A DNA stretch of 64,000 bases from Methylovorus mays (GTDB lineage Bacteria; Pseudomonadota; Gammaproteobacteria; Burkholderiales; Methylophilaceae): contig NZ_JAJAVG010000004.1 of NCBI RefSeq assembly GCF_020531915.1, positions 372,001-436,000 of the forward strand, read 5' to 3'. Below, piece after piece: positions 35,206 to 43,717 of this stretch (positions are counted from its first letter, which is position 1; every line of letters begins with the position of its first letter). A program made the translations under genes and the position numbers. The notes under the pieces are model-generated. The model was not told the DNA's origin. It saw nothing but the letters and a program-made list of their open reading frames with translations, and searched no databases.

Positions 35206-35753
35206 CTCACCTATACTACGAAAATCTCGAAATAGATGCGCTAAGCGCTTATTCGGGAATGAATTGATGTTTGAAAAAACACCTTGAAAAATACCTTGGT
35301 TAACTCGCTCGCCAAATAAAATATCGTAGCGATTTTCTGCAACATTACTAATTGCGCTCAAGCCGCTGCAAACCAAAATCGCTAATAAATGCGCGGCCAG
35401 GAATTGCTGGAACTAAAGAATTTTAGCCGATATGACGGCTAACCAGAGACAGAATTAAAGCACCGAGGTTTAAAGTAACCCGTTAACGAGATTTTTCGTG
35501 AACTAAATCAGTCTGATACATTAAAACGATCAGAATTCTTTTTTCCGCCATGCGACAAGAATCGCAACCCGTGCGATGAAAAAAGCGGCCTAACCGCCTG
35601 GTTTTACCTCCTGCAGCAAACTCTGCTCACGCAGTAAAAGTGCACTCATATACACTGTGATTCACAGGAGCACTCCCTGCCGGACATCAGCAATCCTGCT
35701 TGTCGTTGAAGCGACAAGGTCTGCCAGACCGCTTAGAGCGCGGGAGCCTTACA
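35206..35753. promoter_or_regulatory. Long rluC/rne intergenic region with structured rne leader
   Basis: There is no gene in these 548 bases. Several small hairpins point to a structured rne 5' leader: TTAGCCG/CGGCTAA (35423-35442), TGCGA/TCGCA (35551-35566), GCGG/CCGC (35585-35597), the 13-base palindrome CTGTGA-T-TCACAG (35655-35667), and CTTGTCG/CGACAAG (35699-35718) 36 bases before the ATG. In E. coli a long structured rne leader mediates autoregulation by RNase E; the same is inferred here. The rluC promoter must lie in the left part. Confidence 0.65.
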
Positions 35754-38468
35754 ATGAAACGCATGCTTTTCAATGCGACACAGTCGGAAGAACTACGTGT
35801 CGCCATCGTCGACGGTCAAAAACTGATCGATCTCGACATCGAATCCGCTGGCAAGGAACAACGCAAGAGCAATATCTACAAGGGTATCATCACCCGCATC
35901 GAGCCTTCTCTTGAGGCAGCATTTGTCAATTACGGCACGGACCGTCACGGTTTCCTGCCATTCAAGGAAGTCGCCCGCAGTTATTTCCAGAACGATAGCG
36001 ATGGCCGCGCCCGCATTCAGGATGTGCTGAAGGAAGGCCAAGAACTCATTGTTCAGGTCGACAAGGATGAACGTGGCAACAAGGGCGCCGCCCTCACCAC
36101 CTTTATTTCCCTGGCAGGCCGCTATCTGGTCCTGATGCCGAACAACCCTCGTGGTGGCGGCGTATCGCGCCGTATCGAAGGTGAAGACCGCAACGAACTG
36201 CGCGACCTGATGGCCCAGTTGGAAGTGCCCAGCGGCATGAGCATTATTGCCCGTACCGCAGGTATCGGCCGCAATCTTGAAGAGCTGCAATGGGACATGA
36301 ATTACCTCTTGCAATTGTGGACTGCCATTGAGGGCGCCTCCACCATGCAAAGCGGCCCTTTCCTGATCTATCAGGAAGGCAGCTTGGTCATTCGCGCCAT
36401 CCGTGATTATTTCCAGCCGGACATTGGCGAAATCCTGATCGACACTGCCGATATTCACGAACAGGCCGTACAGTTCATGAACCACGTCATGCCGGGCAAT
36501 GTGTCGCGCGTGAAGCTGTATCGCGACGAGATCCCCTTGTTCTCCCGCTTCCAGATCGAGCACCAAATTGAAACCGCGTTTTCGCGTGAAGTGCGCCTGC
36601 CCTCCGGCGGTGCCATCGTGATTGACCACACGGAAGCCCTGGTATCGGTCGACGTCAACTCCGGCCGCTCCACCAAAGGCAGCGATATTGAGCACACTGC
36701 GTTCAATACCAACCTGGAAGCCGCCGATGAAGTAGCGCGCCAATTGCGTCTGCGCGACTTGGGTGGCTTGGTGGTGATCGACTTTATCGATATGGAAAAC
36801 CAGCGCAATCAGCGCGAAGTTGAAAACCGCCTGCGCGACGCCCTGCATCATGACCGTGCACGCGTACAAACCGGTAAGATTTCCCGCTTCGGCCTGCTCG
36901 AGCTGTCACGCCAGCGCCTGCGTCCAAGCCTGGGCGAATCCAACCATATCCCATGTCCACGTTGCCATGGCACAGGCCATATCCGTGGCATTGAATCCAC
37001 TGCGCTGCATATCCTGCGTATTACGCAGGAAGAAGCCATGAAGGAAAACAGTGCCATTATTCAGGTACAACTGCCAGTTGAAGCAGCGACTTTCCTGTTG
37101 AATGAAAAACGGGCGGAAATTCACAAGATTGAGCAACGCTCAGGCGTGCAGGTCGTACTGATCCCCAACATTCACATGGAAACCCCAAACTACAACATCT
37201 CGCGTATCCGCAGTGATGATGTCAACGAGGAAACCAGCCGCGCCAGCTACCAGATGGTGGAAATGCCAACCGAAGGTGAATACAACCCGGCTGCGCAGCA
37301 AGAAGTCAAAGCAGTACGCGTCGAGGCCGCGGTCAAGGGCATTACCCCCGCATCCCCAGCCCCTATCGCGACTGAAAAAGCCGTTGAAGTAGCAGCAGCC
37401 CCGTCACTGTTTGGCCGATTCAAGAACTGGCTCAGCAAGATCACCGAAACCAAGGAAGAAGTTGTTGCGCCTGAAACCACCAAGCAGCGCAATGATAGCA
37501 ACCGTAACAATCGCAATCAGCCACGTAATGCGCGTAACAACCGCAATGGTCGTAATGGTGAGCGTGGTGAACGCCCAGCCACAGAACGCAATGCCGAACG
37601 TGGTGGCGAGCGCAATAATGAGCGTGCCGAACGCGGTGAACGCCCAGGCAATGAGCGCAGCGAACGTCAGGAACGTGGCAACCGTCAGGAGCCACGTCAA
37701 CAGGAAGGTCGTGAACCACGTCAGCAGCAAAACCAACCACGAGCCGAGCGTGGCGAGCCACGTGAAAAACCCGCCATTGCGTCGCCAGCGCCAGCAGCAC
37801 AACAAGCCAATGGCGAAGCTGGCAATGAGCCACGTAGCCGTCGTGGCCGTAATGGTCGTCGTGAACGCCCAGCGCGCGAGCCTCGTGAAAACCAGGCACG
37901 CAAGGCAGCAGATGATGCCGCTATTGGTGCTCCGGTAGCAGAGGAAGTGGCTCAGCAAGTCGCAGCACCAGTTGAAACCGTTACACAAAATACCAGTGTG
38001 AGTGAAGCCCCTGCTGTGGTGGAAACGGTTGCAGCGACAGCTGTCGTTGAGACCAGCCCCGCAGTCGAATCTGCTGCCAAGGTAGTGGAACCTCAACAAG
38101 CGGATCTGGCGCTGGTCAGTGATACCCCAGCTCCAGTAGTGGCAGCAGAGCCTGTAGCCGTGGCGTCAGAGCCTGTAGCCGATGCTGAACCTGTTGTGGT
38201 GGCAGAAAAGCCAGAAGCCACTGACAAGCCAGAGAAAAAACCTCGCGCACCACGCCGGCGCAAGGCTGAGGCAGAAACCAAGCCTCTGGATCTCGCAGCA
38301 AGCGGCTTGCAACTGGTGGAAACCAAAGCCGATGCGCCGGTAGCAACTGCGTCAGTGGAAGCAGAACCTGCAGCACCACGCAGCCGTAAGCCAGCCGCAT
38401 GGCAGCAAAAAGCGACCAGCGATGACAGCGCTGAGGCGCCACTGGTATTGATCGAAACACAGAAGTAA
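35754..38468 (+). CDS. rne: Ribonuclease E
   Basis: RNase E is the main endonuclease of mRNA decay and rRNA/tRNA processing. I use the ATG at 35754, preceded by GGGAG; the open frame begins earlier but the canonical start MKRMLFNA is here (904 residues). The catalytic half has an S1 domain (about 35-120), the 5' sensor/RNase H-like region, DNase I-like segment with [13 protein letters not shown] and DFIDM, and the Zn-link CPRCHG at about 401-406, the same numbering as E. coli. The C-terminal half (about 560-904) is low complexity: an Arg/Asn/Glu/Gly-rich stretch (about 578-725) then an Ala/Val/Pro-rich tail. It should scaffold RNA and degradosome partners. Strong terminators follow. Confidence 0.96.
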   Translation: MKRMLFNATQSEELRVAIVDGQKLIDLDIESAGKEQRKSNIYKGIITRIEPSLEAAFVNYGTDRHGFLPFKEVARSYFQNDSDGRARIQDVLKEGQELIVQVDKDERGNKGAALTTFISLAGRYLVLMPNNPRGGGVSRRIEGEDRNELRDLMAQLEVPSGMSIIARTAGIGRNLEELQWDMNYLLQLWTAIEGASTMQSGPFLIYQEGSLVIRAIRDYFQPDIGEILIDTADIHEQAVQFMNHVMPGNVSRVKLYRDEIPLFSRFQIEHQIETAFSREVRLPSGGAIVIDHTEALVSVDVNSGRSTKGSDIEHTAFNTNLEAADEVARQLRLRDLGGLVVIDFIDMENQRNQREVENRLRDALHHDRARVQTGKISRFGLLELSRQRLRPSLGESNHIPCPRCHGTGHIRGIESTALHILRITQEEAMKENSAIIQVQLPVEAATFLLNEKRAEIHKIEQRSGVQVVLIPNIHMETPNYNISRIRSDDVNEETSRASYQMVEMPTEGEYNPAAQQEVKAVRVEAAVKGITPASPAPIATEKAVEVAAAPSLFGRFKNWLSKITETKEEVVAPETTKQRNDSNRNNRNQPRNARNNRNGRNGERGERPATERNAERGGERNNERAERGERPGNERSERQERGNRQEPRQQEGREPRQQQNQPRAERGEPREKPAIASPAPAAQQANGEAGNEPRSRRGRNGRRERPAREPRENQARKAADDAAIGAPVAEEVAQQVAAPVETVTQNTSVSEAPAVVETVAATAVVETSPAVESAAKVVEPQQADLALVSDTPAPVVAAEPVAVASEPVADAEPVVVAEKPEATDKPEKKPRAPRRRKAEAETKPLDLAASGLQLVETKADAPVATASVEAEPAAPRSRKPAAWQQKATSDDSAEAPLVLIETQK

Positions 38469-38479
38469 ACATGTAACTA

Positions 38480-38503
38480 TTGGCAACCATCAACGGTTGC
38501 CAA
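38480..38503 (+). other. First hairpin after rne
   Basis: TTGGCAACC (38480-38488), loop ATCAAC, GGTTGCCAA (38495-38503), a perfect nine-base stem immediately before the intrinsic terminator. It probably protects or shapes the rne 3' end. Confidence 0.7.
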
Positions 38504-38505
38504 AT

Positions 38506-38538
38506 AAAAAGCCCGTTCCGAGTTGGAACGGGCTTTTT
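38506..38538. terminator. rne terminator (bidirectional form)
   Basis: AAAAAGCCCGTTCC (38506-38519), loop GAGTT, GGAACGGGCTTTTT (38525-38538) and more T. The A-run on the left lets it act also for uvrB on the opposite strand, 70 bases away. Confidence 0.95.
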
Positions 38539-38608
38539 TATGCCTGGCACTGCAATGTGGTTAAGCTACATCATCCCAAGCCACCTCTTGGGCAGTGGCT
38601 TTGATGCT

Positions 38609-40654
38609 TCAAGGCAGAATATCGGGAACATCTGTTCCGTAGAATTTGGCCTTGAGTTTTTTCAGCTGGTCACGGAATTCTGCTGCTTTCTCAAACTCCA
38701 GATTTTGCGCGCTGTCATGCATGGATTTTTCCAGGCGCTTCATTTCCTTGATGATCTGTTTCTCGCTCAAGGCTTCATAGCTAGCCTGATCCTGCGCAGC
38801 CTGTCGCTCGCGTTTCGCGTCATCCTTGTCGTATACGCCGTCAATAATATCCTTGATGCGCTTGGTCACGCCCTTGGGGACAATGCCATTGGCTTCGTTG
38901 AACGCCATTTGCTTGGCGCGACGACGCAATGTTTCATCCATCGCCAGCTTCATGGAACGGGTAATGTTATTGGCGTAAAAGATTACCTTGCCATTGAGAT
39001 TACGCGCAGCGCGCCCTGCCGTTTGAATCAGCGAGCGTTCCGACCGCAGGAAACCTTCCTTGTCCGCATCCAGCACGGCGACGAGGGACACCTCGGGAAT
39101 ATCCAGCCCCTCTCGCAGCAGATTGATACCCACCAGCACATCAAACTCGCCAAGCCGCAAGTCACGAATGATTTCCACCCGCTCCACGGTATCAATGTCC
39201 GAGTGCAGATAGCGCACCTTAACACCATGTTCAGAGAGGTAATCCGTCAAATCCTCTGCCATGCGCTTGGTCAGGGTCGTTGCCAGCACGCGCTCGCCCA
39301 CGGCCACCCGCAGCTTGATTTCGGATAGCAGGTCATCGACCTGGGTATCTGCCGGTTTCACCGTGATTTCCGGATCAATCAGGCCAGTGGGGCGTGCTAC
39401 CTGCTCGACTACCTGCTCCTGATGTGTGGCCTCATAGTCGGCAGGCGTCGCGCTGACGAACACGCATTGCCGCATGATGCGCTCAAACTCTTCAAATCGT
39501 AGCGGACGGTTATCCAGCGCCGATGGCAAACGGAATCCATAATCCACCAGGTTTTCCTTGCGCGCGCGGTCACCTTTGTACATGCCGCCAATCTGCGGAA
39601 TGGTCACGTGACTTTCATCAATGATCATCAAGGCATTGTCAGGCAGGTAATCAATCAGTGTCGGCGGCGCATCGCCTGGTGAGCGACCGGTAAGATGGCG
39701 GCTGTAGTTTTCAATCCCCTTGCAGAAACCGATTTCATTGAGCATTTCCAGGTCAAAGCGCGTACGCTGCTCTATGCGTTGCGCCTCAACCAGCTTGTTG
39801 TTCTTGATAAAGAAATCCACGCGATCGCGCAGTTCCTGCTTGATGGTTTCCATCGCCCGCACCGTCGCTTCCCGCGCCGTCACATAGTGACTTGAGGGGA
39901 AGATGCGGAAATTGTGGATCTTGTTGAATACCTGCCCAGTCAAGGGATCAAACAGCTGTATGGTTTCGATTTCATCGTCAAACAGGCTGATACGCACCGC
40001 GGTCTCGCTATTTTCCGATGGGAACACATCGACTACATCGCCGCGCACGCGAAAAGCACCGCGCGAGAAGTCGAAGTCATTACGATCGTATTGCATCGTA
40101 ATCAGCTTGTTCACGATATCTCGCTGACTTACCTTCATGCCCTGATGAATATGCAGCACCATGCCATGGTATTCGCCCGGATCCCCAATGCCGTAAATGG
40201 CCGATACGGTGGCCACAATAATGCTGTCTTCGCGCTCCAGCAGTGATTTTGTCGCTGAGAGTCGCATCTGCTCAATGTGATCATTGATGCTGGAGTCTTT
40301 TTCGATAAACAGATCGCGCGAGGGCACATATGCCTCAGGCTGGTAATAATCGTAATACGAGACGAAATACTCCACCGCATTGTTGGGGAAGAATTCGCGG
40401 AATTCCGAATACAGTTGCGCAGCCAGCGTCTTGTTTGGCGCCATCACCATAGCCGGCCGCCCGGTACGGGCAATGACATTGGCCATGGTGTAGGTTTTAC
40501 CCGAGCCGGTCACCCCCAGCAGGGTCTGATAGCGCATGCCCTGCTCTATACCGGTAATGAGTTTTTCTATGGCGGCAGGCTGGTCGCCGGCGGGAGGGAA
40601 AGGCTGATGAAGCTGGTATCGACTATTGGGGAAAGTAACAATCACATCAAACAC
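38609..40654 (-). CDS. uvrB: Excinuclease ABC subunit B
   Basis: UvrB verifies damage and loads UvrC in nucleotide excision repair. The 681-residue protein has [15 protein letters not shown] (Walker A near 50), the beta-hairpin region [69 protein letters not shown] and a C-terminal UVR coiled coil (about 635-672) that contacts UvrC. I see no clear LexA box in the 140-base upstream spacer. It is convergent with rne and divergent from the protease-TPR gene. Mfd, its transcription-coupled partner, begins at the right end of the window. Confidence 0.97.
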   Translation of the reverse strand: MFDVIVTFPNSRYQLHQPFPPAGDQPAAIEKLITGIEQGMRYQTLLGVTGSGKTYTMANVIARTGRPAMVMAPNKTLAAQLYSEFREFFPNNAVEYFVSYYDYYQPEAYVPSRDLFIEKDSSINDHIEQMRLSATKSLLEREDSIIVATVSAIYGIGDPGEYHGMVLHIHQGMKVSQRDIVNKLITMQYDRNDFDFSRGAFRVRGDVVDVFPSENSETAVRISLFDDEIETIQLFDPLTGQVFNKIHNFRIFPSSHYVTAREATVRAMETIKQELRDRVDFFIKNNKLVEAQRIEQRTRFDLEMLNEIGFCKGIENYSRHLTGRSPGDAPPTLIDYLPDNALMIIDESHVTIPQIGGMYKGDRARKENLVDYGFRLPSALDNRPLRFEEFERIMRQCVFVSATPADYEATHQEQVVEQVARPTGLIDPEITVKPADTQVDDLLSEIKLRVAVGERVLATTLTKRMAEDLTDYLSEHGVKVRYLHSDIDTVERVEIIRDLRLGEFDVLVGINLLREGLDIPEVSLVAVLDADKEGFLRSERSLIQTAGRAARNLNGKVIFYANNITRSMKLAMDETLRRRAKQMAFNEANGIVPKGVTKRIKDIIDGVYDKDDAKRERQAAQDQASYEALSEKQIIKEMKRLEKSMHDSAQNLEFEKAAEFRDQLKKLKAKFYGTDVPDILP

Positions 40655-40794
40655 CTATAAAAGCGAATAGGTATTCTAGCAGTTCAAATCTATTACGCCG
40701 AACTCGATTATTAATTAAATGTCTTTCTGGCAGGCTCACTTACAAACAAGACGGCCTTAGGCCGCAACAATAATGACATTATGGAGAATGACAC

Positions 40795-41805
40795 ATGCGC
40801 TACCTGCTGACCCTGCTCACGGCATTTACCTTTATCCCCGCTGCGCATGCGTTTGACCGTGCCAAGCTGATGGATTCCTTTTTCTCGATCGTCATGATCC
40901 GTGGCTATAACCAGAATGGCAGCCTGGCCTATGGTTCCGGTGTCATTGTGGCGCCCAACAAGGTGCTGACCAACTGCCATATTTTTCGCCAGACCAAAGA
41001 ACCATGGATATCGCGCGGCGAAGATACTTACACCATTGCCTCGATACAGGCGGACCGCTGGCATGACCTGTGCCTGATAACGACAGACAATTTGCCATTC
41101 AAGCCCGCCAAGATAGGCAGAGCCTCCGACATGAAAAAAGGCGAAGAGGTGATTGCCATTGGTCACTCCAGCGGCTCCCCTGCTCCCGTCACGTCACTGG
41201 GCACCGTCAAATCAGCATACCCACTGGATGATGGCATCATCCTGCGTAGCACTGCCCGCTTTGCCCTTGGCGCCAGCGGCAGTGGCTTGTTTAACCAAGA
41301 AGGTCAGCTCGTGGGCATCAACACCTTTAAAACCATAGGTCGAGTGGCTTATTTCTATGCCGTACCGATTGAGTGGCTGGACAAAGTAGCTCAACAACCC
41401 GCCGAAAGCGTCATGCAAATTACGGGTAAAGCTTTCTGGGAAGAGGATGAAGATACCAAACCCTACTTCCTGCGTATCGCTGTGCCAGAGCTGCAGGAGG
41501 ACTGGCTAAAACTGGAGCAGATCGCCCAGGGCTGGACTCAGGCCGAACCCAACAATACCGAGGCGTGGTACGAATTGGGATGGGCTCAGGAAAAACTTGC
41601 ACGCACGGAAGAAGCCGAAAAACACTATCGCAAATCGCTGGCGCTGGATGCCAGCAATACCGATGCCTTATTCCGAATAGGTGTGATCGCTAACGACAAA
41701 GGTGACAAGCAGGAAGTGCATAAAATCAGCGTGGCGTTGCTCAATCTGGATAAAAATATCGCAGAGGAATTCGGCGATACCGTGGGCTGCAAGCTGGAAT
41801 GCTGA
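40795..41805 (+). CDS. Secreted trypsin-like serine protease with C-terminal TPR region
   Basis: A 336-residue protein with a signal peptide (cleavage near AHA-F, residue 19). The protease domain (about 25-200) shows a full catalytic triad pattern: VLTNCHIF with H62, RWHDLCLI with D91, and FALGASGSGLF with S161. Two to three TPR-like helices follow (about 245-315, with AWYELGWAQEKLARTEEAEKHYRKSLALDA). No PDZ domain, so it is not DegP/DegQ. The TPR part may bring substrates or partners in the periplasm. A GGAG site precedes the ATG. It stands alone between uvrB and the aminotransferase gene. Confidence 0.85.
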   Translation: MRYLLTLLTAFTFIPAAHAFDRAKLMDSFFSIVMIRGYNQNGSLAYGSGVIVAPNKVLTNCHIFRQTKEPWISRGEDTYTIASIQADRWHDLCLITTDNLPFKPAKIGRASDMKKGEEVIAIGHSSGSPAPVTSLGTVKSAYPLDDGIILRSTARFALGASGSGLFNQEGQLVGINTFKTIGRVAYFYAVPIEWLDKVAQQPAESVMQITGKAFWEEDEDTKPYFLRIAVPELQEDWLKLEQIAQGWTQAEPNNTEAWYELGWAQEKLARTEEAEKHYRKSLALDASNTDALFRIGVIANDKGDKQEVHKISVALLNLDKNIAEEFGDTVGCKLEC

Positions 41806-41820
41806 AACGCCAAGCACGAA

Positions 41821-41841
41821 TTTCATGACAGGCGCATGAAA
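41821..41841. other. Small hairpin after the protease gene
   Basis: TTTCATG (41821-41827), loop ACAGGCG, CATGAAA (41835-41841). Perfect seven-base stem without U-tract, 16 bases after the stop; a 3'-end stabiliser at most. Confidence 0.4.
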
Positions 41842-41934
41842 GAACAATCAAAAAAACGCGCTGCCAGTTCCGCAGGATGGGTTTTGTGAGTAAAATTAGC
41901 GCTTTATCACTCACCCCCATTCAAGGAAGTTACT

Positions 41935-43146
41935 TTGGAGCCCTTAGCTTTACCGCTCTCGCAGCGCGTTCAAACCATCAAAGAATCCCCCACTCTGGCT
42001 GTGACAGCACGTGCAGCCAAGCTAAAGGCTGAAGGCCGCGACATTATTGGTCTGGGCGCTGGCGAACCCGATTTCGATACGCCACAACACATCAAGGATG
42101 CCGCCAAAAAAGCCATCGATAGCGGCTTCACCAAGTACACCCCGGTCAGTGGCATTCCTGGCCTGAAAAAAGCCATCGTCGCCAAGTTCAAAAATGAAAA
42201 CGGCTTTGACTACACCGAAAAGGAAGTGATTGTCGGCGTGGGCGGCAAGCAATGTATTTTCAACCTGGCGCTGGCTGTGCTTAACCCAGGCGACGAAGTC
42301 ATTGTGCCTGCACCTTACTGGGTATCGTACGCCGACATCGCCATGGTGGCAGGCGCCAAGCCAGTGATTATTGAGTGCGGCATTGAGCAAGGCTTCAAGC
42401 TGACTCCTGCTCAGCTGGAAGCTGCCATCACGCCACAAACCCGCATGTTCATGATCAACTCACCCTCCAACCCTACAGGGTCGGTTTACACCCTGGCCGA
42501 GTTGCAGGCGCTGGGCGAAGTGCTCAAGAAGCATCCGCAGATTCTCGTGGCCACCGATGATATGTACGAACACGTCAACCTCACCGGCGACAAATTCCAT
42601 AACATCCTGAATGCCACTCCTGAGCTGAAGAGCCGTTGCGTAGTGCTGAACGGCGTATCCAAAGCCTACTCCATGACGGGCTGGCGCATCGGCTATGCCG
42701 CAGGGCCTGCTCATATCATCAAGGCCATGGAAATTCTGCAATCGCAATCCACCTCCAACCCGACATCCATCTCGCAAGTGGCTGCGCAAGCCGCGCTTGA
42801 AGGCCCCCAGGAATGCATCACCCCCATGGTAGAAGCGTTCCGCGAGCGTCACGAGTATGTGGTAAACCGCTTTAACCAGATGCCAGGCCTCAAGTGCATC
42901 AAGGCGGGCGGCGCGTTTTACGCTTTCCCCGATGCCCGCGTCGCTATCGCCAACCTGCACAAGGCAGGCGTAATTAGCGATACCACCGATATGGCATTGT
43001 CAGAATACCTGCTTGAAAACGTCGGCGTTGCCGTGGTTCCTGGCTCGGCATTCGGTGCAGAAGGCTATTTCCGCATCTCGTTTGCCACTTCCATGGAAAA
43101 CCTCAGAAACGCCCTCGACCGGATTGAAAAAGCACTTACTGTTTGA
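41935..43146 (+). CDS. aspC: Aspartate aminotransferase, class Ib type
   Basis: A 403-residue PLP aminotransferase of the aspartate/prephenate aminotransferase (Ib) group: PLSQRVQTIKESPTLAVTARA at the N-terminus, GLGAGEPDFDTP, NSPSNPTGSVY, the Schiff-base motif NGVSKAYSMTGWRIGY with K243, and FRISFATS near the end. It interconverts aspartate and oxaloacetate with glutamate/2-oxoglutarate, and Ib members can also use prephenate. The start is TTG at 41935, five bases after AAGGAAG, with no good ATG nearby. The next features downstream are tRNA-Asn genes, a suggestive but probably coincidental neighbour. Confidence 0.92.
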   Translation: MEPLALPLSQRVQTIKESPTLAVTARAAKLKAEGRDIIGLGAGEPDFDTPQHIKDAAKKAIDSGFTKYTPVSGIPGLKKAIVAKFKNENGFDYTEKEVIVGVGGKQCIFNLALAVLNPGDEVIVPAPYWVSYADIAMVAGAKPVIIECGIEQGFKLTPAQLEAAITPQTRMFMINSPSNPTGSVYTLAELQALGEVLKKHPQILVATDDMYEHVNLTGDKFHNILNATPELKSRCVVLNGVSKAYSMTGWRIGYAAGPAHIIKAMEILQSQSTSNPTSISQVAAQAALEGPQECITPMVEAFRERHEYVVNRFNQMPGLKCIKAGGAFYAFPDARVAIANLHKAGVISDTTDMALSEYLLENVGVAVVPGSAFGAEGYFRISFATSMENLRNALDRIEKALTV

Positions 43147-43234
43147 TTCTAAAAGCATAAGATCAGGCGGTTTTTAGCCATATTTTTCAGCAAAAAAACA
43201 GTCCGTTTTACACGCTGTTTTTTGCACAAAAATG

Positions 43235-43263
43235 TTGACCGAAGCCCGCCGAGTCTTTATAGT
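43235..43263 (+). promoter_or_regulatory. Sigma-70 promoter of the tRNA-Asn genes
   Basis: TTGACC (43235-43240), a 17-base spacer, and TATAGT (43258-43263), a near-consensus promoter 15 bases before the first tRNA-Asn. The GC-rich bases that follow resemble the discriminator of stringently controlled stable RNA promoters. Confidence 0.85.
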
Positions 43264-43278
43264 AGCGCCTTCATCGAT

Positions 43279-43354
43279 TCCCCGATAGCTCAGTCGGTAG
43301 AGCAACGGACTGTTAATCCGTGTGTCCCTGGTTCGAGCCCAGGTCGGGGAGCCA
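43279..43354 (+). tRNA. tRNA-Asn (GTT), copy 1
   Basis: A 76-base tRNA with acceptor stem TCCCCGA/TCGGGGA, anticodon stem ACGGA/TCCGT, loop CTGTTAA giving anticodon GTT, T-arm with GGTTCGAGCC and encoded CCA. GUN-type anticodon, so a queuosine target of the pathway served by queG in this window. Confidence 0.98.
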
Positions 43355-43360
43355 AATATG

Positions 43361-43390
43361 AAAAAGCCCACAGGAATGTGGGCTTTTTTT
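43361..43390. terminator. Hairpin between the two tRNA-Asn genes
   Basis: AAAAAGCCCACA (43361-43372), loop GGAA, TGTGGGCTTTTT (43377-43388) and more T: a GNRA-type loop with a full terminator shape, six bases after the CCA of copy 1. Confidence 0.88.
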
Positions 43391-43411
43391 CCGATGAACT
43401 TAACCGAATAT

Positions 43412-43487
43412 TCCCCGATAGCTCAGTCGGTAGAGCAACGGACTGTTAATCCGTGTGTCCCTGGTTCGAGCCCAGGTCGGGGAGCCA
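43412..43487 (+). tRNA. tRNA-Asn (GTT), copy 2
   Basis: Identical over its full 76 bases to copy 1, including the encoded CCA, starting 57 bases after it. No good promoter is visible in the 21 bases between the intervening hairpin and this gene, so expression may rely on readthrough. Confidence 0.98.
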
Positions 43488-43491
43488 GATG

Positions 43492-43523
43492 AAAAAGGCC
43501 AGTGCATAAGCACTGGCCTTTTT
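43492..43523. terminator. Terminator after tRNA-Asn copy 2
   Basis: AAAAAGGCCAGTGC (43492-43505), loop ATAA, GCACTGGCCTTTTT (43510-43523). Perfect 14-base stem with A- and T-runs. Confidence 0.95.
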
Positions 43524-43676
43524 GTTTCATGTATACAGCGCTCAATCTGCCCCACTTTCCACAAAAGGATTAACACAAGCACGCCATGTAACATTTGGCT
43601 TGATTATCTGGCAATCAATGTGAAATGCCGCAGAAGCTTTCTTTCAGATCATAAAACTCAGGATATATTCAAGAGT

Positions 43677-43705
43677 AAAAAAGCCCACCAATGCGTGGCC
43701 TTTTT
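43677..43705 (-). terminator. Terminator of the phosphoethanolamine transferase gene
   Basis: On the minus strand AAAAAGGCCAC, loop GCATTG, GTGGGCTTTTTT with one mismatch, 13 bases after the stop codon. Confidence 0.75.
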
Positions 43706-43717
43706 GCTGAGATGCCA

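Noticed and set aside
34201-35376. Longer rluC reading frame starting at 35376
   Set aside because: The 57 extra codons have no RluC resemblance and an ATG with AGGTGAG lies at 35205.
35793-36869. 358-codon open frame antisense to rne
   Set aside because: It mirrors the codon pattern of the RNase E catalytic half, has no recognisable domain and no ribosome site; RNase E is certain on the other strand.
37404-38099. 231-codon low-complexity frame antisense to the rne tail
   Set aside because: Its composition is a by-product of the repetitive Arg/Asn/Ala codons of rne.
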